This document shows, one piece after another, positions 49,082 through 56,258 of a stretch of DNA of 64,000 bases. The translations under genes were made by a program, and so were the position numbers. Source of the DNA: Nonomuraea turcica (lineage in GTDB: Bacteria > Actinomycetota > Actinomycetes > Streptosporangiales > Streptosporangiaceae); the NCBI RefSeq assembly GCF_030718205.1, contig NZ_JAUZQF010000011.1, positions 186,001 through 250,000 on the forward strand, in the 5' to 3' direction. The notes under the pieces were generated by a model. It worked only from the letters and a program-made list of their open reading frames with translations. It was not told the DNA's origin and ran no database searches. Position 1 is the stretch's first letter. Each line of letters begins with the position of its first letter.

Positions 49082-49444
49082 TCAGTAGCTGAACGTCGTC
49101 GCCCCGTCGCCGATCCAACGCCACATGGGCACCGTGCCGCCGATCTCGGCGGACTTGATCAGCTGGGTCTCGTCGAGGCCCTTGGCGTTGAAGCAGATCG
49201 GGCAGACCAGGAACGTTCCACCCGCGTTCTGGTACCGCTGGACCAGATCGGGCAGCGGCGGGCAGCCGTTGCAGGCCACTCCGGTGGCGACGCCGTGCAA
49301 CGCCAGCCGGACCGCCTCCTTGGTCAGGAACATCAGCGTCGGCCGGCCTTCCTCGGCCGCACCGACCGCGACCAGGAACGCCACGGTGACCCGCTCAGGG
49401 TCCTCCAGGCCGGTGGTCAGGCTAATAACTGCTTTTCCGGACAT
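49082..49444 (-). CDS. DsrE-family protein
   Basis: A 120-residue protein; ATG 49444 (MSGKAVISLTTGLEDPERVT) has GAGGAGGAG upstream. It has the DsrE/F alternating fold: AFLVAVGAAEEGRPTLMFLT, then EAVRLALHGVATGVACNGCP and GGTFLVCPICFNAKGLDETQ. Cys residues in ACNGC and CPIC could carry persulfide or form a redox pair; DsrE proteins handle sulfur transfer in other bacteria. The gene is divergent from an HxlR regulator, and HxlR proteins often sense thiol or carbonyl stress. Confidence 0.9.
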   Translation of the reverse strand: MSGKAVISLTTGLEDPERVTVAFLVAVGAAEEGRPTLMFLTKEAVRLALHGVATGVACNGCPPLPDLVQRYQNAGGTFLVCPICFNAKGLDETQLIKSAEIGGTVPMWRWIGDGATTFSY

Positions 49445-49560
49445 ATCACTCCTCCTCGAATGTGCTTTCCCCTTCGTCAATGAGATTGCGTGACGCGCGA
49501 CCAACGGCCCAGTACTTTTTTTGTAGTGGCGAGGGCTGGGCCCCGCCGAGAGGTGGAGCC

Positions 49561-50253
49561 ATGAAACGCTACGGCCAGTACTGCCCGGTCGCCCGGGCCG
49601 CCGAGATCCTTGCCGAACGTTGGACGCTGCTCGTCATCCGCGAGCTGCTTTGGGGTGAGGACCGGTTCAACGCCATCGCCCGCGGCCTCCCCCGGATGTC
49701 GCCGTCGCTGCTCGCGGCGCGGCTACGCGAGCTGCAGCGGGCCGGTCTCGTGCAGCGCCACCTCATCGACGGCGAGCCCCGCTACCGGCTCACCCCGGCC
49801 GGGCTGGAGCTGCAGCCACTGCTGGAGCAGATAGGCGCGTGGGGTGTGCGCTGGATGCACGAGCTGCGCCCGGACGAGTTCGACCCCGTACTGCTGATGC
49901 TCGACATCAAACGGCAGTCGCAGCCGGCCTGCATGCCCGAGCGAGCGGCCACGGTGCAACTCCACTTCCAGGACGCGCCGACCGGGCAGCAGCGATGGTG
50001 GCTGGTGCTCTCCCGGTCCGGCGGCGCCGACGTGTGCGACACCGACCCGGGCTTCCCCGTCAGCGTGTGGCTGGAGACCGAGGTAGCGACCCTCACCCGC
50101 ATCTGGATGGGCGACATGAGCTGGTCGGCGGCGCTCCGCGGTGCGGCACTGCGCCTGAGCGGTGACCCCGCCGCCTGCCGGGCGCTGCCGCAGTGGCTCG
50201 ACGTCAGCCCGTTCGCTGCCGTCGAGCGGGCGGCGGTGTCATTGCCCCGGTGA
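49561..50253 (+). CDS. HxlR-family regulator with C-terminal SCP2-like domain
   Basis: A 230-residue protein; ATG 49561 follows GAGAGGTGGAG. The HxlR winged helix is CPVARAAEILAERWTLLVIR, then FNAIARGLPRMSPSLLAARL and LVQRHLIDGEPRYRLTPAGL. The usual N-terminal Cys (Cys8 in YGQYCPVARA) is present; in other HxlR proteins this Cys senses electrophiles or oxidants. The extra C-terminal 130 residues (PERAATVQLHFQDAP to ALPQWLDVSPFA) resemble a sterol-carrier-like domain that could bind a hydrophobic ligand. It faces the DsrE gene and likely controls it. Confidence 0.92.
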   Translation: MKRYGQYCPVARAAEILAERWTLLVIRELLWGEDRFNAIARGLPRMSPSLLAARLRELQRAGLVQRHLIDGEPRYRLTPAGLELQPLLEQIGAWGVRWMHELRPDEFDPVLLMLDIKRQSQPACMPERAATVQLHFQDAPTGQQRWWLVLSRSGGADVCDTDPGFPVSVWLETEVATLTRIWMGDMSWSAALRGAALRLSGDPAACRALPQWLDVSPFAAVERAAVSLPR

Positions 50254-50266
50254 AACTGCCGACTGC

Positions 50267-51793
50267 CTAGCCCAGCAGAGCGGGTTCCGTGGCCCTGTCG
50301 GGCTCTGCTGTGGCCGGTCGGCGGAACCGGCGGACGGCTGCCGCGACCGTCATCGCGAGCAGGCCGGTGAGGCAGAGCCAGGCGACGCCGTCGCCCACCC
50401 ACTGGCTGTACGGAGTGGACCGTCCGTGGACGGGCACCGTGACCGTCATCGTGTGGTCGGTCGTGCGGGCGTCGCCGGTGAACCAGCTCGCCTCGTACCC
50501 GATCATCCGGCCCTGGTGGTCGACGGCCATGGAGGTCCCGCGCCGAGCGGGCCGGACGACGCTCATCCCGTTCTCCACGCCGCGCAGCACGGCCTGCTGT
50601 GCGAGTGCGTCGGTGACCTGTGCCCAGTCGCTGGAGGGCAGGAGCAGGATGTCGGCCCCGGCCTGCCCGGCCTGCCGGATCAGCGGCATGAAGTTGGCGT
50701 CGAAGCAGATGGCGGTCGCCAGCCGGCCGTACGGGGTGTCTATGGTGGGCACCACCCCGGGGCCGGGAACATTGCCGTCACTGAGGGGCGTGGACGTCTT
50801 GAGGTAGTTCCAGACGACCGAGCCACCGGGGTCGATCATGATGGCCCGGATCTCGACGTTGGGGCTCCGCTCTCTGGGCAACCGGTAGACCACGCCGATC
50901 TGGAGGTAGATCCGTTCCGCTCGGGCGACCGCCTGCGCTCGTTCGACCACCGCTGCGCCGTCCTCGACGAAGTCGAAGGCCGCGGCCTCGGACCACGTGA
51001 CGATTCTGGCTCCCGAGCGGGCGGCCGTCACCGTGCGGTCGAGCAGGTCGTCGAGCGCCGGGGCGTAGTAGCGTTGTCGCAGCTCCGCGCGTTCCGCCGC
51101 GCTACGCGGCCCAGCCTTGATGCGGGCGGCCGCAGCCGCGTCGTCGGCTGCCCGGTTCGGCGCCAGTGCGGCCACCCGGACGGTCGATCCGGCCGGTGGG
51201 TCGAACGCCAGCCGCGCCCCGCCCAGCAGCAGGACGGCGGCCAGGCTACAGACCCATATGACAGCGCTCCGGCCGGCGGCTCGCAGGTCGAAGCCGCGTT
51301 CCCACAGCTCGTTGCACACCGGTGCGGTCCAGGCCATCAGGAACGCGAGCCCCCACAGGCCGGTCACCGACACCGACTGCAGCAGCGGCAGGTTTCCCAC
51401 CTGGGTGCCCGCCTGATGCCCCATCGTGCCCATATCGCCGGTGCTGAAGAGAAATCCCACCGCGACGTCGGCCGCCGGGAAGACGAGGGTGCGGGGCAGC
51501 CCGCTCAGCCAGCGGCCGAGCAGCCCGTCCAGTGCGTACGGCACGACGCCGAGCACGCCGGCGCCGGCCGCGAGTATCGCAATCCGGTCACCCGGAAAGG
51601 CGCCCCGGAAGCTGATCGCGGCACCGACGGCCACCGCGACGGCCAGGGCCGGCAGCGCCCATCGGGCCCGGGTGGTCCGGGTGAAACGCAGCAGCAGCAC
51701 CGGCGCCACCCACGCGGCCAGCGGAATGGTGGTCTGCAGAAAGGTGAACGGCAGCAGGGCCGTACCGGCCAGCAGCCAGAGCCACGATCTCAT
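50267..51793 (-). CDS. Nitrilase-superfamily membrane enzyme (apolipoprotein N-acyltransferase-like)
   Basis: A 508-residue protein. The N-terminal half (about residues 1-195) has six or more membrane helices. The second half is a carbon-nitrogen hydrolase domain with the catalytic triad Glu269 (TWSEAAAFDF), Lys332 (WNYLKTSTPL) and Cys363 (ATAICFDANF). A last membrane helix is at 475-495. This layout is that of Lnt, which adds the N-acyl chain to lipoproteins. Actinobacterial genomes carry divergent copies whose substrate is unclear. The ATG at 51793 overlaps the stop of the small gene upstream by four bases. Confidence 0.92.
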   Translation of the reverse strand: MRSWLWLLAGTALLPFTFLQTTIPLAAWVAPVLLLRFTRTTRARWALPALAVAVAVGAAISFRGAFPGDRIAILAAGAGVLGVVPYALDGLLGRWLSGLPRTLVFPAADVAVGFLFSTGDMGTMGHQAGTQVGNLPLLQSVSVTGLWGLAFLMAWTAPVCNELWERGFDLRAAGRSAVIWVCSLAAVLLLGGARLAFDPPAGSTVRVAALAPNRAADDAAAAARIKAGPRSAAERAELRQRYYAPALDDLLDRTVTAARSGARIVTWSEAAAFDFVEDGAAVVERAQAVARAERIYLQIGVVYRLPRERSPNVEIRAIMIDPGGSVVWNYLKTSTPLSDGNVPGPGVVPTIDTPYGRLATAICFDANFMPLIRQAGQAGADILLLPSSDWAQVTDALAQQAVLRGVENGMSVVRPARRGTSMAVDHQGRMIGYEASWFTGDARTTDHTMTVTVPVHGRSTPYSQWVGDGVAWLCLTGLLAMTVAAAVRRFRRPATAEPDRATEPALLG

Positions 51794-52026
51794 CGGTCCC
51801 CCCGCTCCGCGTCTGACGGGATGGCCTTGACGAGCAGCAGCTCGCCGTCCACGTCCCACAGCAGATCGAGTACGGCCCGCAGCGCGGCCTGGTCGACGGC
51901 CAGGCTCGGGATCACCGTGCGGTCGCCGTCCGACTGGACGACCACCGCACTGAACCGGCGGCGTAGTTCGTCGTTGAGGCCGCTCGGGAGAACCCCGCGG
52001 ACCTCCACCCTGTAGTTCGTCGTCAT
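51790..52026 (-). CDS. Small protein of unknown function upstream of the Lnt-like gene
   Basis: A 78-residue cytoplasmic protein from ATG 52026 (MTTNYRVEVRGVLPSGLNDE). It has a strand-helix-strand pattern: YRVEVRGV, ELRRRFSAVVVQSDGDRTVI, AALRAVLDLLWDVDGELLLV. It may be a ferredoxin-like small fold. Its stop overlaps the ATG of the Lnt-like gene (ATGA), so both proteins are made in a coupled way. No family name recognised. Confidence 0.8.
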   Translation of the reverse strand: MTTNYRVEVRGVLPSGLNDELRRRFSAVVVQSDGDRTVIPSLAVDQAALRAVLDLLWDVDGELLLVKAIPSDAERGDR

Positions 52027-52126
52027 GTCGCGCCCTTTCGTCGTCTGGCGCGAAGCATCGCGGGCAACGGGGGGAGGGCACACCACCCAGGGGGTGGGAC
52101 CACCCAGGGTGGAGCGCGGAGCCGCG

Positions 52127-54472
52127 TCAGATCAGCCCGAGGTCGCGCCCGCGTTGGACGGCTTCGGCGCGGGAGGTGACGTCGAGTTTGCGGTACAGGC
52201 TCTTGCTGTAGCCCTTCACCGTGTTCATCGACAGGTAGAGCTCCGCGCCGATCTCCCGCTGGCTCAGCGGACCGCACAGAGCACGCAGGATGGAGTGCTC
52301 CCGGTCGGTGAGCGGTTCCGCCAGCCTGCCGGCCCGGCTGGTCATGGCCGTTGTGTTCCGCCCGACCCGCAGGCGCGTCCCGGTGAGGGCGGCGGCCACC
52401 GCGGGGAACACCGGCCCGCTCCGCGCCACCTCGTCGGCCTCGGACAGAGCGGCCGACGCCGCACGGCGGTCCCCGCAGGCCAGTTCCAGCTCCGCCAGAG
52501 TGACCAGGGCCCGTACGACCTGGGTGGGATGACCGGTGATCTGGGCCAGGTCCACGGCGTGGCGCAGCAGCTCCCGCGCCCGGATCAGCTGCCCGTCGCG
52601 ATGGGCGACGACGCCCTCGGCCAGCCGCAGGAAGACCACCGCCGGCGCGGCGGCCTCCCCGAGCTCGGCCTCGATCGCCGCGACCTCGGGCAGCACGCCT
52701 CGCAACAGCACCCGTACGTGCTCGGTATCGCCTCCGTTCGACAGGGCGATGGCGAGCAGGCCGGTGGCCTGGAGCCGGATGAACGCGGGCAGGCCGGCCA
52801 CCGCGGCCCGCTCCACCGCCTGCGCCAGCACCCGCGCCGCGTCATCGTGGTGACCTGTGCCGGACATGACGCTCCCGAGAGCGATCCGGGAGATCACCCA
52901 CCCAGGGATCCCGGGGTCCACCTCCAGGTCGACGGAACGGCGGGCCATGGCGAGCAGTTCCTCTGGAGTCCAGCCGTCCTGGGCGTACACGGCACGCAGC
53001 GTCATCGCCGCCGCGTGCCCCGACCGCCATCCGGCGGGCGGGGCGGTGCCGGCGGTCATGGCGGCCTCGGCGGTGTCGAGCAGCGGGGCCACGCGGTGGA
53101 GGCGGCCGGTCAAGCCCGCGGCCGACGCGAGCGAGATGCCCAGCCTCGGATTGGCCCGTACGGCCTCTGCGTCGAGGCTGTCACCGAGCCGCAGGTAGGC
53201 GCCGATCGCGCCGCGGGCAAGGAAGTCGTCGTCGGCGGCGGCCAGCAGCTCCGCCGCGCCGTGCTGGTCACCGGCCGCGATCAGGTAGCGGATCGCCTCC
53301 TCCTGATCTCCGGCGTCGGCATGCCACCCGGCGGCCCGGCTCAGGAGCTGCGGCCCGGCCTCGGGAGCCACTGTGGCCAGCTCGCGCCGGAGAGCTTCGC
53401 GGAACAGCCGGTGATAGCGGTACCAGAACCGCTGGGAGTCCAGCGCGACGAGGAACAGATCGGCCCGTTCCAACTCGGCCAGCGCCAGTTGGGAGTCGGC
53501 ACGTTCCAGGACGGTGTCACACAGCGGCCCGCACAGCTGATCGAGCACGGATGTGCGGAGCAGGAAGTCGCGCTGCCCGGCGCGCAGGCCGTCGAGCACC
53601 TCGCTGGTGAGGTAGTCGATGACGTGCCGCTCGTCGCCGCCGAGCGTGTCCACGCCGGCCGGAGGGCTCGGGGCGGCCCGGATCGCCAGCGCCATCAGCT
53701 TGATCCCGGCCGCCCACCCTTCGGTCCGGTGGACCAGGGCGGCGACCCCATCGGTGCCGAGGGCGTCGCCTGCCACCCCGCTGACCAGGCCGGTCGCCTC
53801 GTCGCCGGTGAAGCGCAGCCCTGCCGCGCGGATCTCGGCCAGCTCTCCGCCGGCCCTGAGCCGGGCCAGCGGCAGCGCCGGGTCCAGCCGGGAGGCGACG
53901 ATCAGGCGGAGGGAGGGCGGCAGGTAGCTGAGAAAGAACTCGACGGCCTCGTGGATCCGGCGGTCCCGGAGCACGTGGTAGTCGTCGAGCACGAGGGCGT
54001 GCCGCCCTGTCATCGCTTCGAGGTCGTTGAGCAGGGTGGGCACGGCCACCTCGAGCGGGTCGACCTCGGTCACCCGTAAGGCCTTCAGCGCCGCGCCGCC
54101 CAGCCCGGCACCGCCCAGCCCGGCACCATCCAGCCCCGTGCCGCGCAGCGCCGGGCTCACCGTCCGCAGGGCCGAAATCAGATAGGTCCAGAACCGGTGC
54201 GGCTCATCGTCGGAGTCGTCCAGCGTGAGCCACGCGACGGTGGTGCCGCCTGCGGGGGCGATTCGCCGGGCCCAGTCGGCGAGCAGGGTGGTCTTCCCCC
54301 ATCCCGCGGGCGCGACCACGACGGCCAGGCGCTGGGAGTGGTCGTCGAGCACCGTGGTCAGCCTGCCCCTGCCGACGGTGCCCGGCCGGACTGGCGGGAC
54401 CAGCAGTTTGCCATTGATAAGGGGGTGCGTGAGCCCTGGCGCGGCAGGCGGCCGCTCATCCTGCAGAGCCAT
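52127..54472 (-). CDS. MalT-like LuxR-family regulator (LAL type)
   Basis: A 781-residue STAND regulator. Residues 15-60 carry KLLVPPVRPGTVGRGRL and Walker A APAGWGKTT (54-62); Walker B is ALVLDDYHVL near 165. A winged region and helical TPR-like repeats fill 330-690. The C terminus is a LuxR helix-turn-helix (EPLTDREHSILRALCGPLSQ, then EIGAELYLSMNTVKGYSKSL, YRKLDVTSRAEAVQRGRDLG). It resembles MalT and is expected to be activated by a ligand and ATP. A short GLGGA tandem repeat at about residues 109-122 looks like a recent slippage insertion. The start of the Lnt-like operon 100 bases downstream may be a target. Confidence 0.94.
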   Translation of the reverse strand: MALQDERPPAAPGLTHPLINGKLLVPPVRPGTVGRGRLTTVLDDHSQRLAVVVAPAGWGKTTLLADWARRIAPAGGTTVAWLTLDDSDDEPHRFWTYLISALRTVSPALRGTGLDGAGLGGAGLGGAALKALRVTEVDPLEVAVPTLLNDLEAMTGRHALVLDDYHVLRDRRIHEAVEFFLSYLPPSLRLIVASRLDPALPLARLRAGGELAEIRAAGLRFTGDEATGLVSGVAGDALGTDGVAALVHRTEGWAAGIKLMALAIRAAPSPPAGVDTLGGDERHVIDYLTSEVLDGLRAGQRDFLLRTSVLDQLCGPLCDTVLERADSQLALAELERADLFLVALDSQRFWYRYHRLFREALRRELATVAPEAGPQLLSRAAGWHADAGDQEEAIRYLIAAGDQHGAAELLAAADDDFLARGAIGAYLRLGDSLDAEAVRANPRLGISLASAAGLTGRLHRVAPLLDTAEAAMTAGTAPPAGWRSGHAAAMTLRAVYAQDGWTPEELLAMARRSVDLEVDPGIPGWVISRIALGSVMSGTGHHDDAARVLAQAVERAAVAGLPAFIRLQATGLLAIALSNGGDTEHVRVLLRGVLPEVAAIEAELGEAAAPAVVFLRLAEGVVAHRDGQLIRARELLRHAVDLAQITGHPTQVVRALVTLAELELACGDRRAASAALSEADEVARSGPVFPAVAAALTGTRLRVGRNTTAMTSRAGRLAEPLTDREHSILRALCGPLSQREIGAELYLSMNTVKGYSKSLYRKLDVTSRAEAVQRGRDLGLI

Positions 54473-54560
54473 CCGGCCTCCGCTCGCCCAGAACAGGTGA
54501 TGTCGCCCAGTGTGTCACCCGATCGCGGCCTCTGCCTGCGGAGTGTCAGGCGTCGCGGCG

Positions 54561-55037
54561 TTAGCGGCCTCCCGCTGCTGGTTGGGGTATGGCTTCGTGG
54601 TCGCGGAGTTCGTTGGTGGCTTCCTGGTAGGCGGTGGCGGCGCGGGCGAAGTAGTCGAACAGTACGGCGCGCTGCTCGGGGGTGTAGTCCTGGATGATCG
54701 CGCCGATTTTCTCGCGGGCCGGGGCCAGGGCCTCGTCCAGGCCCGATGGAGCGGCGACCGGCTCGACGATGACCTTGCGGCGGTCGCCGGGGTCGGGGAC
54801 GCGGCGGACGTATCCGGCCTGCTCCAGGCGATCGATCAGCCGTGTGGTGGGGCCGGTGGTCAGGCCCGTACGGCGGCCGAGTTCGCCAGGGGTCAGGGCC
54901 CCCGTCAGCGTCAGGATGTTCAGCGCATACAGGTCGGTCGCGCCCAGGTCGACGGCCTTGGCGCCGGCGTGGCCGTGCAACAGCACGGCGCTGAGATATC
55001 GCCGATAGACCGCTGCGGCCTTCTCGGGTGTTGACAC
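54561..55037 (-). CDS. MarR-family regulator
   Basis: A 158-residue winged-helix protein from the ATG at 55037 (MSTPEKAAAVYRRYLSAVLL). The recognition region is LNILTLTGALTPGELGRRTG then LTTGPTTRLIDRLEQAGYVR, with the wing RVPDPGDRRKVIVEP. It is divergent from a SnoaL-like gene. Two perfect palindromes in the 92-bp intergenic region are its probable binding sites. MarR proteins release DNA on binding phenolic or other small ligands. Confidence 0.94.
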   Translation of the reverse strand: MSTPEKAAAVYRRYLSAVLLHGHAGAKAVDLGATDLYALNILTLTGALTPGELGRRTGLTTGPTTRLIDRLEQAGYVRRVPDPGDRRKVIVEPVAAPSGLDEALAPAREKIGAIIQDYTPEQRAVLFDYFARAATAYQEATNELRDHEAIPQPAAGGR

Positions 55038-55056
55038 GTACCGGCCTCCCTCCTAA

Positions 55057-55110
55057 TCTCTTCCTTAAGGAAGAGAAATCTTCAAGGCATTAACTTCTCC
55101 TAAGAAGTTA
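55057..55110. promoter_or_regulatory. Two perfect palindromes, putative MarR operators
   Basis: TCTCTTCCTTAAGGAAGAGA (55057-55076) and TAACTTCTCCTAAGAAGTTA (55091-55110). The first is a perfect 20-bp palindrome, the second has perfect 8-bp arms around CCTA. Both contain CTTC/GAAG half sites, and their centres are 34 bp apart. They lie between the MarR and SnoaL-like starts and cover both promoters. Confidence 0.8.
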
Positions 55111-55129
55111 TCACGAGAGGGCCTCACCC

Positions 55130-55582
55130 ATGAACGCTCACACCGCTGACACCCAGGCCATCACCGCCGTGATCGACCGCCTCACCACCGCCTGGAACCG
55201 CGGCGACGGCGCCGCCTACGGCGCACAGTTCACCGCCGATGCCACCTACATCACCTATGTCGGCACTCTCTACATCGGCGCACAGGAGATCGGAGACGCC
55301 CACCAGGTGCTGTTCGACAGTTTCCTCAAGGGCACCAACCTGGCCAGTCAGACCCTCAGCATCCGCTTCACCGGCCCCGACTCCGCCCTGGTCGTCACCC
55401 GCGGCGACACCTACAAGGGCAAGCCCGGCAAGCTGCACAAGATCCAGACCTACACCCTGCTCCGCCGGCCCGGCGGCGACTGGAAGATCGCCGCCTTCCA
55501 GAACACCAAGCACCAGGCCGTCATGGAGGCCATCTCCTTCGCGTTCCAGCCGGCCAGCAAGCCCGCCGCCACCCACGCCTGA
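55130..55582 (+). CDS. SgcJ/EcaC-type SnoaL-like protein
   Basis: A 150-residue cytoplasmic protein from ATG 55130. It reads TQAITAVIDRLTTAWNRGDG, AAYGAQFTADATYITYVGTL, then LFDSFLKGTNLASQ and LVVTRGDTYKGKPGKLHKIQ with WKIAAFQNTKHQAVMEAISF at the end. This matches the SgcJ/EcaC family, the same fold as the secreted protein at 1469-2002 but without a signal peptide. The divergent MarR with two palindromes is its likely repressor. The reaction is unknown. Confidence 0.92.
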   Translation: MNAHTADTQAITAVIDRLTTAWNRGDGAAYGAQFTADATYITYVGTLYIGAQEIGDAHQVLFDSFLKGTNLASQTLSIRFTGPDSALVVTRGDTYKGKPGKLHKIQTYTLLRRPGGDWKIAAFQNTKHQAVMEAISFAFQPASKPAATHA

Positions 55583-55625
55583 ACCACCGCCCGCCTCCAG
55601 CCCGCTGAACCTGCTTCCTGACGGC

Positions 55626-56258
55626 TCAGGTCAGTCCGCCCTGGCGTGCCTTGACAATCGCCTCGGCCCGGTTGGCCACATCGAGCTTGGCGAAGATGCT
55701 GCTCACCCGATTACGGACGGTCTTGTCTGACAGGTGCAGCCGCTGGGCGATGACCTGGTTGCCCAACCCGGCCGCGACCAACCTCAGCACCTCACGCTCC
55801 CCATCCGACAACTCGGGGAACGGCTTGGCCACCACGCCGCCGCCGGCGTTGAAGAACGCCTTCAGCCGTCGCGCGACGTGCGGGCCGTAGACGGCCTCGC
55901 CTGCCGCCACCGCCGTGAGGGCGCGGCCGATTTCGGCGCTTCCGGCTCCCTTGAGCAGATAGCCGAGGGCGCCGGCCTGGATGGCCGCGAACACCGCCTC
56001 GTCGTCGGCGACCATCGTCAGCATCAACACCCGGGCGTCGGGCCACTCCTCGAGGATCCGCCGGGTCGCGGTGACCCCGTCGATGCCGGGCATCTGGATG
56101 TCCATGAGGACGACGTCCGGCCGGTGCCGCAGTGCCTCCTGTACGCCCGCCTCGCCATCCGGGGCTTCCGCGGCGACGGTCACGTTCAGCTCTTCCAGCA
56201 GCACCGCCAGCCCTTTTCTGAACACCGGGTGATCGTCGACGAGCACGGCGGTCGTCAT
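55626..56258 (-). CDS. NarL-family response regulator
   Basis: A 210-residue regulator. The receiver shows Asp8-Asp9 and the phosphorylated Asp53 in VVLMDIQMPGIDGV. Lys in GYLLKGAGSAEI is the conserved signalling Lys. The LuxR domain is FPELSDGEREVLRLVAAGLG, then NQVIAQRLHLSDKTVRNRVS and IFAKLDVANRAEAIVKARQG. The ATG overlaps the stop of the histidine kinase gene by four bases (ATGA), so the two genes form a coupled pair. Confidence 0.96.
   Translation of the reverse strand: MTTAVLVDDHPVFRKGLAVLLEELNVTVAAEAPDGEAGVQEALRHRPDVVLMDIQMPGIDGVTATRRILEEWPDARVLMLTMVADDEAVFAAIQAGALGYLLKGAGSAEIGRALTAVAAGEAVYGPHVARRLKAFFNAGGGVVAKPFPELSDGEREVLRLVAAGLGNQVIAQRLHLSDKTVRNRVSSIFAKLDVANRAEAIVKARQGGLT

Noticed and set aside
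52025..54079. A 684-codon plus-strand open frame
   Set aside because: It is antisense to the MalT-like regulator and has no domain or ribosome site.
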